Assembly: GCA_947623455.1 (NCBI GenBank) | Contig: OX392532.1 | Span: forward strand, 47,557,058-47,621,057 | Source of the DNA: Mimachlamys varia | Lineage: Eukaryota; Mollusca; Bivalvia; Pectinida; Pectinidae | Direction of reading: 5' to 3' | DNA length: 64,000 nucleotides | Shown here: positions 30,767-41,321 of the stretch, piece by piece | Layout of the letters: the number at the start of each line of letters is the position of its first letter | How positions within the stretch are numbered: the first letter of the stretch is position 1 | Notes under the pieces: generated by a model | Database searches by the model: none | What the model was told of the DNA's origin: nothing | Seen by the model: the letters and a program-made list of their open reading frames with translations, nothing else | Program-made: the position numbers and the translations under genes

Positions 30767-32283
30767 CTGAAATAAATTCAAATAAAGTAACAAACATATT
30801 AAAAGGACAACAGGTTACATTTAATGAATGGATAAAAATAAATCAGGAATCTTATCGTTTTACGTATTGTAATATACTGGGGAATTATAAGTGACACTTT
30901 AATGTGTATGATAAACTTAATCTTATATTTGTTGTTCATTTGCAATTTATGAATCTCATAGTAGTTATGGAAAGTAGCTCGTCAGATTCGGAGGATAAAA
31001 AATACTTTGATCCTCTGTTTAGTTACCAATTTCTTTTTCATATGCTCTCTTTGAAATAAACTTAAAAGTTAACAGCGTCAAAAACAGCACATGTCAATGG
31101 TATGATATTATTTTTTGGCAATGTTTACCGTCAATACGACAGCTGTCCTTTGCCAAATGATCACTCGGTTGGAACAGGATTGGGCTATTTTTAGCCAAAC
31201 GCCTTTTGAGTTTGACTTTCGGCATACTGTTGAAGTCACAAGTTTCTTAGATGCTTGAGCACTGCACAAAAACAATTGAAAATAAAATACGTCATTTTTT
31301 ACCACAATACCCTGTGTAATTCTAATCTCAGACCATTGTATAAACGTGCTGACTGTTGGATAACTATATGTTATATACCACTAGTGGAATATGACATTCC
31401 GGACTTTTGATTGGATGAGAAGGTGAACATTGACCGGAAATCACGCGGTTCAATGATAATGATATGCCACTACCAATTGTCGACGTTCGTCACAACTTGG
31501 TGGGAATATATATATGAGATGATGTGTTTTCGCGCAATTCACTCAGAAAACAACACTGCCACTGCCGACCTAATATCATTATGGTAGAAACTGGTCACAC
31601 GACTCGTTGTCATTGGATATAAAATGTTTTTTCATTCTGGTTAATTATTTATGCACAGGTATACCCAGACAAAATCTCTATTTCATCGATAAGACAGGCT
31701 GTTTTAGTCACCATGCAATAAAGTTCGCTGTTCCGGTTATAAAACACATACCCTCATAATGTGCTTTTCAAACATGCATAAGTCAAGATGATAAACATAG
31801 CACAGCTCCTTAATGATCTATACAAACAAAGCATAGCAACAAGGCTCATTCGTCCAACTCAATATACTGTTTTAAAGAAAGTGGACGACATATTCAACCC
31901 TGCAGTACATGAGATATTAATACAGCATGAAGTATGAGTTTTATTCAATATCTTCGGTAATAATTCTCTCAGCATATCGATGTTATTTTGCACATGTGTT
32001 TGGATTATACCTTTCTCACAAAATAAGATTTAAAAGAATTTGGGAAATTTCCCCATTTGATTGAGGCACTGTCTCTCAGGTCCCAGAGGTCGAGATCCGC
32101 AATTTTTATAAGCATTTGAACACAACAAAACCTAAGATGATATATACTGAGGACGATAAAGTAGGAATGATTGAATTTTTGGTTGACAATATCTTTGTTG
32201 AGTTTTGAGGAAATATTTTAAAGTAAACTGCATTCTTGTGGTCACTAGCACTGCCTCACACTTAGCTCACTCGTTTTTATTTT
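30767..32283. other. No further exon supported
   Basis: The upstream part of the minus-strand gene should lie here or beyond. A minus-strand frame at 31108-31305 has an AG before it (TTTTTGTGCAG), but its phase does not match the other exons. A TATATATA stretch near 31508 could be a plus-strand TATA element with nothing recognisable after it. Confidence 0.4.
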
Positions 32284-32655
32284 GTATTGTATACAAATAA
32301 CAAGAAGTTTGCTGACCTAGTCGATCGTATATACCCTTTTTGAACTTGAATTCATGTACAAAACCGACTTTGTACATCAGCTGCTTACCCCAATCTTTAC
32401 TTAAATTATGACCAACACAGGCAGCTTACAACTAAGCTTTATGATAAACGTTATGGTTCCGTGTTTCTGATCGTGGACTTTCTCTTTATTTATAGTAACA
32501 CCCCTACTTCTCCATCCTTTGTTGAATTACATATCGCAGTAATATCTCCCTTATAGACTCTAAACATCGATATTGTCGGTTTCTGACGGACAAACGTATA
32601 ACATAGGTGTTAAGATATGTAGGTTGATGAAGAGTCAGCAATAGACGTTATCGCG
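32284..32655 (+). pseudogene. Heavily decayed YIDD-element reverse transcriptase relic
   Basis: ACAAGAAGTTTGCTGACC and the GTCGATCGTATATACCC stretch match 14217-14250. They are followed by ACAACTAAGC and GATAAACGT blocks in the same order, with frameshifts throughout. It is the oldest of the three copies. Confidence 0.7.
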
Positions 32656-33780
32656 ACCAGTGGAACTCTTCAAATAGGATGGGATAAGAATGTACTCGCT
32701 GGGGCAACGTATATTAATAAACAACATGGCAGCGCCTACACATACAATTGCGAATTTCCATGTAGTTATTTGCTCATATTTTGAAATCGGCAGGCATCGC
32801 CTACTCCATATAAGAAAGAAAGAGTATCTATTTGATCAATGCAGCAATCAGACATGTTTAACACGCCAGATATTGAAGACGAAACGAAGCCAAAACGTCA
32901 TAGTTCCGACGGACCGTCAGCGGCGTACATATTATTATGCGATACCTTTAACTAGATTTAACACCAGAGGTCTTGGTTAAGACAAACAGTATTATAAAAT
33001 GACCTCACTAGATTCATTTGCTGTGATATCTATTGATACGAATATTTTTTTGGTTGTATAAAAAGAGTTGGTTGGGGAGAATCGATTTGGGTACCAGTAT
33101 AATGGAGGTCAATAGGGCTGTATATGGGACAAGATGCATTACTTACCACCAGCTGCATTGCAATAGCCACGTCCATGATTTCCTCAATATCCGTTTTTGG
33201 TACCATTTAAAATAGCTTGAGGTTTCTTTCATGTTAAGTCACAAGATTTAGAGTATAAGGAGGGTTTAACAAAATCCGTTGCTGTTTTATTTTTCAAATT
33301 CTGGACACTTTTTCATTAAACGCTTTTTTCTCTTACTCAGATTCTACATTCAAGTCAAATTTTCTTGTTTCAATAATTAAAACATAATGTTACATAATAA
33401 TAAGAATTAGCTCTAGTTTGGACCAATTTCCAAATGAAATACAATTTCTGAAGGCAAATGTTATTCTAAGAGAAAATCAAGGTCTCGGTTGTATTAAATA
33501 ACCAGAAAGTACTTTAAAACAGCATTTTCCGCTAAATTTTGCCCATTTCTGCTCAATTTCGCTGCCGCCATTCGACTAATTATAGGAATTTCAACATGGT
33601 GCGAAATCAAACATTTTCTACATTTTTTAAAACCATAATTGTTTGGACTATTAAACAACAACCTATTTTATTCATATCAGGAATTATTCTTTAACATACT
33701 GATGCTTGAGTTATATTTTTATTATCGTTTTCAATATTGAAAAAAAAACCATTTCTTATTCTTTTTTTGCGAATTGGCAC
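32656..33780. other. Unassigned; short frames only
   Basis: A plus-strand frame from ATG 32714 inside 32690-32980 and another from ATG 32841 (MQQSDMFNTPDIEDETKPKR) are open, but neither has splice or poly(A) support or a recognised family. Confidence 0.35.
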
Positions 33781-33796
33781 TGAACGCGGGAAAAAG

Positions 33797-33843
33797 TTAT
33801 GGTGACGTTTTTTCGGAAAAGTCACGTGATTGCTCGTATAAAA
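33797..33843 (+). promoter_or_regulatory. Candidate core promoter with palindromic E-box and TATA box
   Basis: GTTATGGTGACG, then TCACGTGA at 33822-33829 and TATAAAA at 33837-33843. A purine-rich ETS-like ACCGGAAG follows at about 33849. The first useful ATG lies 49 bp downstream of the TATA box, a normal animal spacing. It is predicted from motifs only. Confidence 0.45.
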
Positions 33844-33891
33844 ATAGAACCGGAAGCACATGTCATGATCAGGTAGCCGCGGTAAACAAAT

Positions 33892-34035
33892 ATGCCAGCC
33901 AGACGAAACCAGAGTCGCATCAGGCTCAAAGGAAGACTAGCCAACAAAGAGACTATTAAAAAGATCGGAACAGATGCATCTGATCAACAAAAAGAAACAC
34001 GACACCAATCAAAGAAGACAAAGACCATGGTTTGA
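33892..34035 (+). CDS. Small basic ORF behind the TATA promoter
   Basis: 47 codons, MPARRNQSRIRLKGRLANKE and onward, rich in Lys, Arg and Gln, ending at TGA 34033-34035. A two-codon upstream ORF precedes it. It could be a short protein, or a first exon whose true donor lies inside it. A GTAAGT donor at 34237 lies after the stop. The product is not recognised. Confidence 0.35.
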   Translation: MPARRNQSRIRLKGRLANKETIKKIGTDASDQQKETRHQSKKTKTMV

Positions 34036-34331
34036 CAAACGAAGTGCATGTGTGGTTGCATTGAGTTGACAGTACTTTTCGGGAAAACCAACTGCAAAAT
34101 GTAAATCTGAGGTTTTGTTGGCGAGATAATTTACGGTATGGCAATGCAAGTTACCATTACGTACATAACATGTCCGAGCAGTGTGTGTCAGCAACTTGGA
34201 CCCACAGGAAAAAGAACTTCAACAGTGTATCTACATGTAAGTAGGTAACAAACTTATACTATAACAATACTTAAATACTATGTAAACGGATTATCCGTGT
34301 TGGAGAGCGCAGCTATAGGCCTACATGTACC

Positions 34332-34712
34332 ACAGGGACCTGAAAATTTGTTACAGCTAATTTAAACTAGTTTTGGACCTAAACTAGATGTTCAGTCTAA
34401 TTTACACTTCTGGGTGGGGTTACATTTGTGTGCATTTAGGAGGTTTCTAAAATTAAAAAAAATATCAATCTTTCCAATGGTATCAAGCGTTTTTTCATAC
34501 CTCAACTAAAAATGGGATTTTAATGAAAGAAATGTAGGTAGGGTCCCTTTTTCGACATCGAAATCGTTCAACCCCTTAGCCTTTACAACCATTTTTTAAC
34601 CTGAGGGAGCATTTTTATCAAAAGTAGACCTAAAACTCCCAAAAGTGTAAAATTACTTAAAACACCTTAGTTAAGGTCCAAAACTGGTTGAAACAAATTT
34701 TCAGGTTCCTGT
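34332..34712. mobile_element. Foldback element, ACAGGGACC family, copy with an insertion
   Basis: It begins ACAGGGACCTGAAAATTTG and ends with the complement of ACAGGAACCTGAAAATTTG. The flanking decamers match at 7 of 10 positions. The middle carries extra sequence (about 34440-34600) absent from the 49978 copy. The Mutator-like assignment follows that copy. Confidence 0.7.
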
Positions 34713-35811
34713 GATATGTACGGTATTTTAGCCTACCTATCTTATGAGAGTACATTTAAATTTAATCAGGTTTGGAAAAGAGCGTATTCTGACACGAATC
34801 TTCATTTCAACAGCAGTTACTCATCCCTTATTTTCTATCATATTCTTCCTTTATAATAATGATATGAGGATGTAACATTTTTCCCGTGACAAATTGAAAT
34901 TAAATCTTCCAAATTGTTCCCAGTTTAAATACACAAATGAACTAAATGCATACATGTAGTTGTTATGGTCCATATATAAGAACGATTTAACCCTATATAT
35001 TCAAACAACAGAAAAAAACAATGCATTTAATTCATTTGACCCGATATTTCTCTGTCTTTGTAAATGACAAGCATATTTTTTTAGTCAACTGGAAATTGAT
35101 TAGGCCTAACTGTTGCATAATCAATTTGCGTAATTGTGGTAAAACATTTCTAGGTCCAGCATTAATATTTGTTAATGTTGTTGAGTTTTTTCTTATTGAA
35201 CCAATAGCATTGAATGAGTTTGGGATGATTTTATTTTAACCATGATCACTCTACGTGATGACTTTACATTTTTTTTAAAAATGAAATACCTTTAGGTTAG
35301 ACTCTTTATAGGCCTAGTTACTTAACAAGTTGTGTCTAGCAGGCCCAATTTCAGTAATGTACATGTTGTCCCGATGCATGGATGTTAAAGACCAGCCTAT
35401 AACCCAGAATGCAGACTTATAATTACTATTCGTTTGAAGGGTCATGTAACATCAAATACACGATAAATGTATTATATTTATAAATACACGAGTAAGAAAT
35501 TTCTCATAGCCCACCCTTTTACCACACATTATACTGCCATATTTCGATTGTGTTTTGTAGATTATGAAAATTAATGCACGGCAAGATGTTGGAGCATGTT
35601 TAACTTGCAAATATTAGGCCTAAAGCAATAATCAAAGGAACAATTGATCAAGTCCCAAAGTAATCTATATGACACCAATTCACTAGAAAATTTACTTTTA
35701 TATGCATGTTATCAAAAATATTTTGCAACTGCTCCAACACATCACTGTTCATTCAATTGACAACAATTTCTATGCAAGTTACTTATTTATTCCTTGAATA
35801 TACACTACATT
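34713..35811. other. No gene seen
   Basis: AT-rich DNA. The plus frame at 35021-35239 is open but has no motif, splice site or promoter context that I can support. Confidence 0.4.
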
Positions 35812-35821
35812 TCGCGTGGGA

Positions 35822-36020
35822 GTATACGAACGTGACGTTTGCTGGTGGAGAGGTTTAGCGTGGATAGGAGGTATAGAAAATGTCAACTCCACACTCCACC
35901 GTGGATAATATCTCATCCACTCTCCGTCGGCTATCCACGTTTGCTTCGAACGTGGAGAGAGCGTGGGGCGCCAGACGAGAGGTCCTTATTTTTACCTGGA
36001 ATCATGTGGTCTCCACGTTT
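35822..36020. mobile_element. CGTGGAGAG-rich element end
   Basis: TATACGAACGTGACGTTTGC then GGTGGAGAG matches the reverse complement of the sequence ending near 56022 with a few differences. The interior has several CCACG/CGTGG palindromes. It is probably one end of a dispersed DNA element. Confidence 0.4.
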
Positions 36021-36529
36021 CACCGGCCCCTACACAAAGATTGACTATTATAGATGGTACACACAAGGAAGGTTACGAAGCATGCGATGTATTATTAAAT
36101 TTACGCATTGGCGCAAAAATATTATCTTCAGCTGTCAAATAAAATGTTTACTTTTCATCCTAAGTGTCTATTGCAAAGCGAATTTTCTATAACCATGGTA
36201 AGATCTGATACATATATTCTTACGAGCCATGCGAAGCGAGCTTAGTTGTAAGACCGTTAAAGAGGCAAGTTAGGGGAGAAAGTTCACCCGATTGTATAGG
36301 GCCCCTAGTCAAAAGTAACTGGTGTGGGCCTCCGATAGCGAAGTTTTCTTCGACAGTGATAATGCGTTTACATTATTGCCTGGAAATGTGATAAACATTA
36401 TATTAACTATAAACTTTGTTTATTTCAAGAAAAAATGATATCATCCATAAACGCAATATGCTTAAAAATGAGAAAATGTGTAGAATCTGAAGGAAATTGA
36501 CACGCGTGCCTTATTAAAAGTACCGGATC

Positions 36530-37030
36530 AACACGGATCACATTCGGCACGATCCGGCGTATGAACAGTGCAGCCGTCGTGTAGCTCCGTGGGGATCCCT
36601 GTTGGTCCTGGAACGTCCGGGAATGTCCTTGAGGCTCCAACAGGCCAACACGGCAGTTTTGGGAAGTTCAAAACTACCGTGTTATCCCGTGAGGGTCCGG
36701 AGAGATAGCAACATCCGGGAAAGTCCGTGTTGCTGTCGTGTAGTCGCCGTGTAGTGTCCGGGGACAGCCGTATCTCTGCCTTGATAGTCCATGTGCGTCA
36801 TTGACAGTTCCGAAACAAATTTCAGACCCCGGACCATCAAGGATAAAGACGGCAGAGGTACGGTTGTTCCCGAACCCTTCATGGCGGTTACACGGAACGT
36901 ACACAGAGCTTCTACGGACAAAGACGGAGCAAACACGGACAAACATGCTGCGAACCGGGCGGATACAGTTTGTCAAGGCAGGACAAATTTGTCCCGTGAC
37001 GGCCAAGTGACAAATTCGACAAAACTGCAA
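36530..37030. other. GC-rich island of ACACGG/CCGTGT motifs
   Basis: The region is far richer in C and G than its flanks, with many variants of CCGTGT, ACGGAC and TCCGGG on both strands. Frames on both strands are open by composition. No protein family is recognised and no inverted terminal repeat was found. Confidence 0.45.
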
Positions 37031-37422
37031 GCCGAGAAACACAAAGTTTCAATCCTGAAAAATCGGTATGACTGTATGTCCACGCAAGTCACTGAATTTC
37101 CTGTTTCCCTGATTTGAAATATACAGTAATTTAGTACTTTTAAACATAATTCACTTTTTTGTTTTGAAGTAATTAAAACTAAATAAGAAGAAGCTCATAA
37201 ATGTATACCCCCACCCCACAAAGTGGTCAAGATTGTCTTTTCCAACTTGACGAATGAAGAATAACTTGATGCTACTAATTAATCTCGTTCCATTCTGATT
37301 TGTAGCTTTTCGTAAGAAATTCATTTAACAGTATTACTGAAAACGTGCATTTTCCTTTAAACTTATCAAGCTCCATTATAAGTACTTCGTGTATGTGAAC
37401 GTAACAGACAAGAGCGCACGAA

Positions 37423-37450
37423 CACACACACACACACACAAACACCATCA
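37423..37450. repeat. (CA)n microsatellite
   Basis: A short run of CACACA with an AACACCATC interruption. Confidence 0.85.
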
Positions 37451-37494
37451 CACACATACGTTTGGTCCTTATAAAAGAGGATACAATGACCTTC

Positions 37495-38624
37495 TATATT
37501 TTGGTCTGTGTAGCCCGGCCCCTGTAGATGTGGATACAATGACATGTATATGTTGGACTGTGAAGCCCGGCCCCTGTAGATGTGGATACAATGACATGTA
37601 TATGTTGGACTGTGAAGCCCGGCACCTGTACAGAAGGATACAATGCGTGTTTATGTTGGTCTGTGTAGCCCGGCCCCTGTACAGGAGGATACAATGACAT
37701 GTATATGTTGGTCTGTGTAGCCCGGCCCCTGTAGATGTGGATACAATGGCATGTATATGTTGGACTGTGAAGTCCGGCCCCTGTACAGAAGGATACAATG
37801 ACATGTATATGTTGGTCTGTGTAGCCCGGCCCCTGTAGAGGAAGATACAATGACATGTATATGTTGGTCTGTGTTGTCCGGCCCCTGTACAGAAGGATAC
37901 AATGACATGTATATGTTGGACTGTGTAACACTGCCCCTGTAAAGGAGGATACAATGACATGTATATGTTGGACTGTGAAGCCCGGCCCCTGTAAAGGAGG
38001 ATACAGTGACATGTATATGTTGGTCTGTGTAGCCCGGCCCTTGTAGATGAGGATACAATTACATGTATATGTTGGTCTGTGTAGCCCGGCCCCTGTAGAG
38101 GAGGATACAATGACATGTATATGTTGGACTGTTGGACTGTGTAGCCCGGCCCCTGTAGAGGAGGATACAATGACATGTATATGTTGGTATGTGTAGCCCG
38201 GCCACTGTAGATGTGGATACAATGACATGTATATGTTGGACTGTGTAGCCCGGTCCCTGTACAGGAGGATACAATGACATGTATATGTTGGTATGTGTAG
38301 CCCGGCCCCTGCAGATGTGGATACAATAACATGTATATGTTGGACTATGTAGCCCGGCCCCTGTAGAGGAAGATACAATGACATGTATATGTTGGTCTGT
38401 GTAGCCCAGCCCCCGCAGATGTGGATACAATGACATGTATATGTTGGACTATGTAGCCCGGCCCCTGTGGAGGAAGATACAATGACATGTATATGTTGGT
38501 CTGTGTAGCCCAGCCCCCGCAGATGTGGATACAATGACATGTATATGTTGGACTATGTAGCCCGGCCCCTGTGGAGGAGGATAAAATGACATGTATGTGT
38601 TGGACTGTGTAGCCCGGCCCCTGT
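37495..38624. repeat. 52-bp minisatellite, left block, about 22 copies
   Basis: The monomer starts GACATGTATATGTTGGACTG and includes GCCCGGCCCCTGTAGATG. Starts at 37541, 37593 and 37645 give 52 bp. Two alternating variants occur, TAGATGTGG and ACAGAAGG/GAGGAGG. The minus strand has no stop in any frame of most monomers, so long frames arise although 52 is not a multiple of three. Confidence 0.96.
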
Positions 38625-39396
38625 TTCATTTCAATAACTTTTATTGACAAAGATGCTCAAACGTCAATTGGATTGAATAACAGGCAGAAGCCTATATAAA
38701 TTCTCTCCATAGGTGGCCGAAAATTACAGGAATTTAGTTTATATAATCAATTAAGAAAAATAATGTGAAATGAAAATTAATTTTGTATAAACACACAAAA
38801 ACAAATAAAATTAACAAGGAAGATAACTAGTAAATGTTGACAAATACAAGCACAACACATTGTACATATACACAATACACAACACAAGCACAGTAGATAC
38901 ATGTATACAGTACATAACTCTCTATATCTTTGATGAACATAATTAATGTTATATTAAAACATTTATATTGCATGTTTATATACATAATGACTAAACAGCC
39001 AAAATACCTGACCAAAAGTCCACGTGCAAGTATATGTATACTGCACAGGTCATTTGTAAATTGGACTGCCCAACACAAATATAACAAATATAGTTTAATT
39101 AATTTATACAGGTGTAATCAATATTAGAGAGTTTACTAAGACTACAAAATACTATTCAATTTAGGACTCATCCATCAGTCAGCCATACTGTTATAATATT
39201 GGTGGAAAAAATAATAATTTTTTAAATTGTTAAATGTACATGCCTTCATGATACACATTATAAATAATAAAGTTTGAAGCGTTTAGATTTACCAATGAAA
39301 TTTAAGACATCTTTTAAAATTTGCCTGTTAATATCTACATCACAGAAAGGGCATCCATGAAGTAAAGTATGTATATTTATGCCCGGAGTCTGTGTA
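38625..39396 (-). mobile_element. 5'-truncated LINE 3' end splitting the minisatellite
   Basis: On the minus strand the insert starts near 39396 with a reading PGINIHTLLHGCPFCDVDIN, then ILKDVLNFIGKSKRF and a stop. This is the C-terminus of a non-LTR retrotransposon ORF2. About 630 bp of 3' UTR follows, ending in AATAAAAGTTATTGAAATGAA at 38625. The left block stops at monomer position 37 and the right block resumes at position 38, with TGT at both junctions as a possible 3-bp duplication. Confidence 0.82.
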
Positions 39397-40135
39397 TGTA
39401 GATGTTGATACAATGACATGTATATGTTGGTCTGTGTAGCCCGGCCCCTGTAGATGTGAATACAATGACATGTATCTGTTGGTCTGTGTAGCCCGGCCCT
39501 TGTAGAGGAGGATACAATGGCATGTATGTGTTGGACTGTGTAGCCCGGCCCCTGTACAGGAGGATACAATGACATGTATATGTTGGTCTGTGTAGCCCGG
39601 CCCCTGTAGACGTGGATACAATGACATGTATATGTTGGTCTGTGTAGCCCGGCCCCTGTAGATGTGGATACAAATACATGTATATGTTGGACTGTGAAGC
39701 CCGGCTCCTGTACAGAAGGATACAATGACATGTATATGTTGGTCTGTGTAGCCCGGCCCCTGTAGATGTGGATACAATTACATGTATATGTTGGACTGTG
39801 AAGCACGGCCCCTGTACAGAAGGATGCAATGACATGTATATGTTGGTCTGTGTAGCCCGGCCCCTGTAGATGTGGATACAATTACATGTATATGTTGGAC
39901 TGTGAAGCCCGGCCCCTGTACAGAAGGATGCAATGACATGTATATGTTGGTCTGTGTAGCCCGGCCCCTGTAGATGTGGATACAATTACATGTATATGTT
40001 GGACTGTGAAGCCCGGCCCCTGTACAGAAGGATGCAATTACATGTAAATCTTGGTCTGTGTAGCCCGGCCCCTGTACAGGAGGATACAATGACATGTATA
40101 TGTTGGTCTGTGTAGCCCGGCCCGTATAGAGGATA
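39397..40135. repeat. 52-bp minisatellite, right block, about 14 copies
   Basis: Same monomer and same register as the left block. A three-monomer pattern with GGATGCAATGACATG and GATACAATTACATG recurs at about 39830, 39930 and 40035. Confidence 0.96.
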
Positions 40136-40281
40136 CGATGACATACAGTATACGTGTTTAACTCCATAGCGTTTTATAGTGGAATATAATGACATATATA
40201 TGTGTATCCAAAGTTTTGACTAATATTATTTCTTTTATGGCATTTTCGGTATTTGTTCTAATGTCAGACGATAGAACCTTT

Positions 40282-40515
40282 AAAGAGTAACTGTAGTGCA
40301 AATAGAACCTGAAATTATCAGACTCGTTGTGCCTGTATTAATACATTGTCGTAAACCGCATCGAAATCGGCCGACTGGTAACAAAGTTACGACAGGTTAA
40401 AGAGTAACTGTAGTGCAAATAGAAACTGAAATGATCAGACTCGTTGTGTCGGCATTAATACATTGTCGAAAACCGCATCGAAATCGGCCGACCGGTTACA
40501 AAGTTACGACAGGTT
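40282..40515. repeat. 117-bp direct tandem duplication
   Basis: AAAGAGTAACTGTAGTGCAA begins at 40282 and 40399. The two copies differ at a handful of sites. GTAACTGTAGTGC also occurs at the ends of the elements at 47505 and 51905. Confidence 0.9.
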
Positions 40516-41321
40516 GAAGTTTGGTTTTTTACCTGTGTTGCCACAAGCTAATCAAGCGCACAGCGAACCGCTAAAAGTTGTGCACACGTAATGGTGACGT
40601 CACAACGGGAACACAAGAAATTGAGTCATATTCGCTTACGTCTTTTATGCGTGTACTCACAGTGAAATTAAGCGACGTACCATATAAAGGGGGCGGGTGG
40701 GGAGAGAGAATCTGAAATCGTCCATGAAATATCTTTGTTTTTATACTTTCATCAATTTTTTGTTTGATATTGATTGTCCAAATTCATTTTAACCCTTTGC
40801 ATGCCGGAAGAATTTTACGTCATTATACCTTTGAGTGCCGCCAGGGCCGATCTGATTTGAACCTCAGTTTTGACATCGTAATAGAATAGACGAATGACGT
40901 CATAATCTTTGTTTTATTCACATACAATTTGTTTAAATCTGAACACATTTTTCATAGCGTTATGCCTATTTTTTTCATGTGGTACTTTTAAATACATGTA
41001 TGTATGAAACAGGACTATAATGCTTGACATATATCCTAGATGTCTTTCTCTTGACTATAGTGCACGTTATCCCCCCCCCCCTTTTTTTAGCAAATGTAAG
41101 TATACTATTCAAATCATGATAACAAAATGGCCTTTTCGTTCATTTTTACAGAGAATTTAACTTGTCATATTGATGATACACAAAACGACATTGATCTACG
41201 TTGTAAGTCGTCTTCTAACGAATGTATTTTATTTTTTAAAACTGCTTGAATTCTCTCCTTTTCCGAGCGATTTCTTTAGAGACAACAGACTTTGGTGAAA
41301 TTGGTCTGGTTTTCAAGAACG
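40516..41321. other. No gene seen
   Basis: Anonymous sequence with a C11/T7 tract near 41071-41088. Confidence 0.45.

Noticed and set aside
31108..31305. Possible extra exon of the minus-strand gene
   Set aside because: It has an AG before it and a GTAAAC after it, but the phase does not match the phase-1 pattern of all other exons, and the phase-1 frame contains a stop.
36674..37117. Overlapping ORFs of 69-122 residues on both strands
   Set aside because: They follow from GC-rich composition with few stops; no family motif in any frame.
37469..40195. Long minus-strand repetitive ORFs of up to 348 residues
   Set aside because: The 52-bp monomer has no stop on the minus strand in any frame, so openness is expected; a period not divisible by three shifts the frame at every unit, which is unlike a coding repeat.
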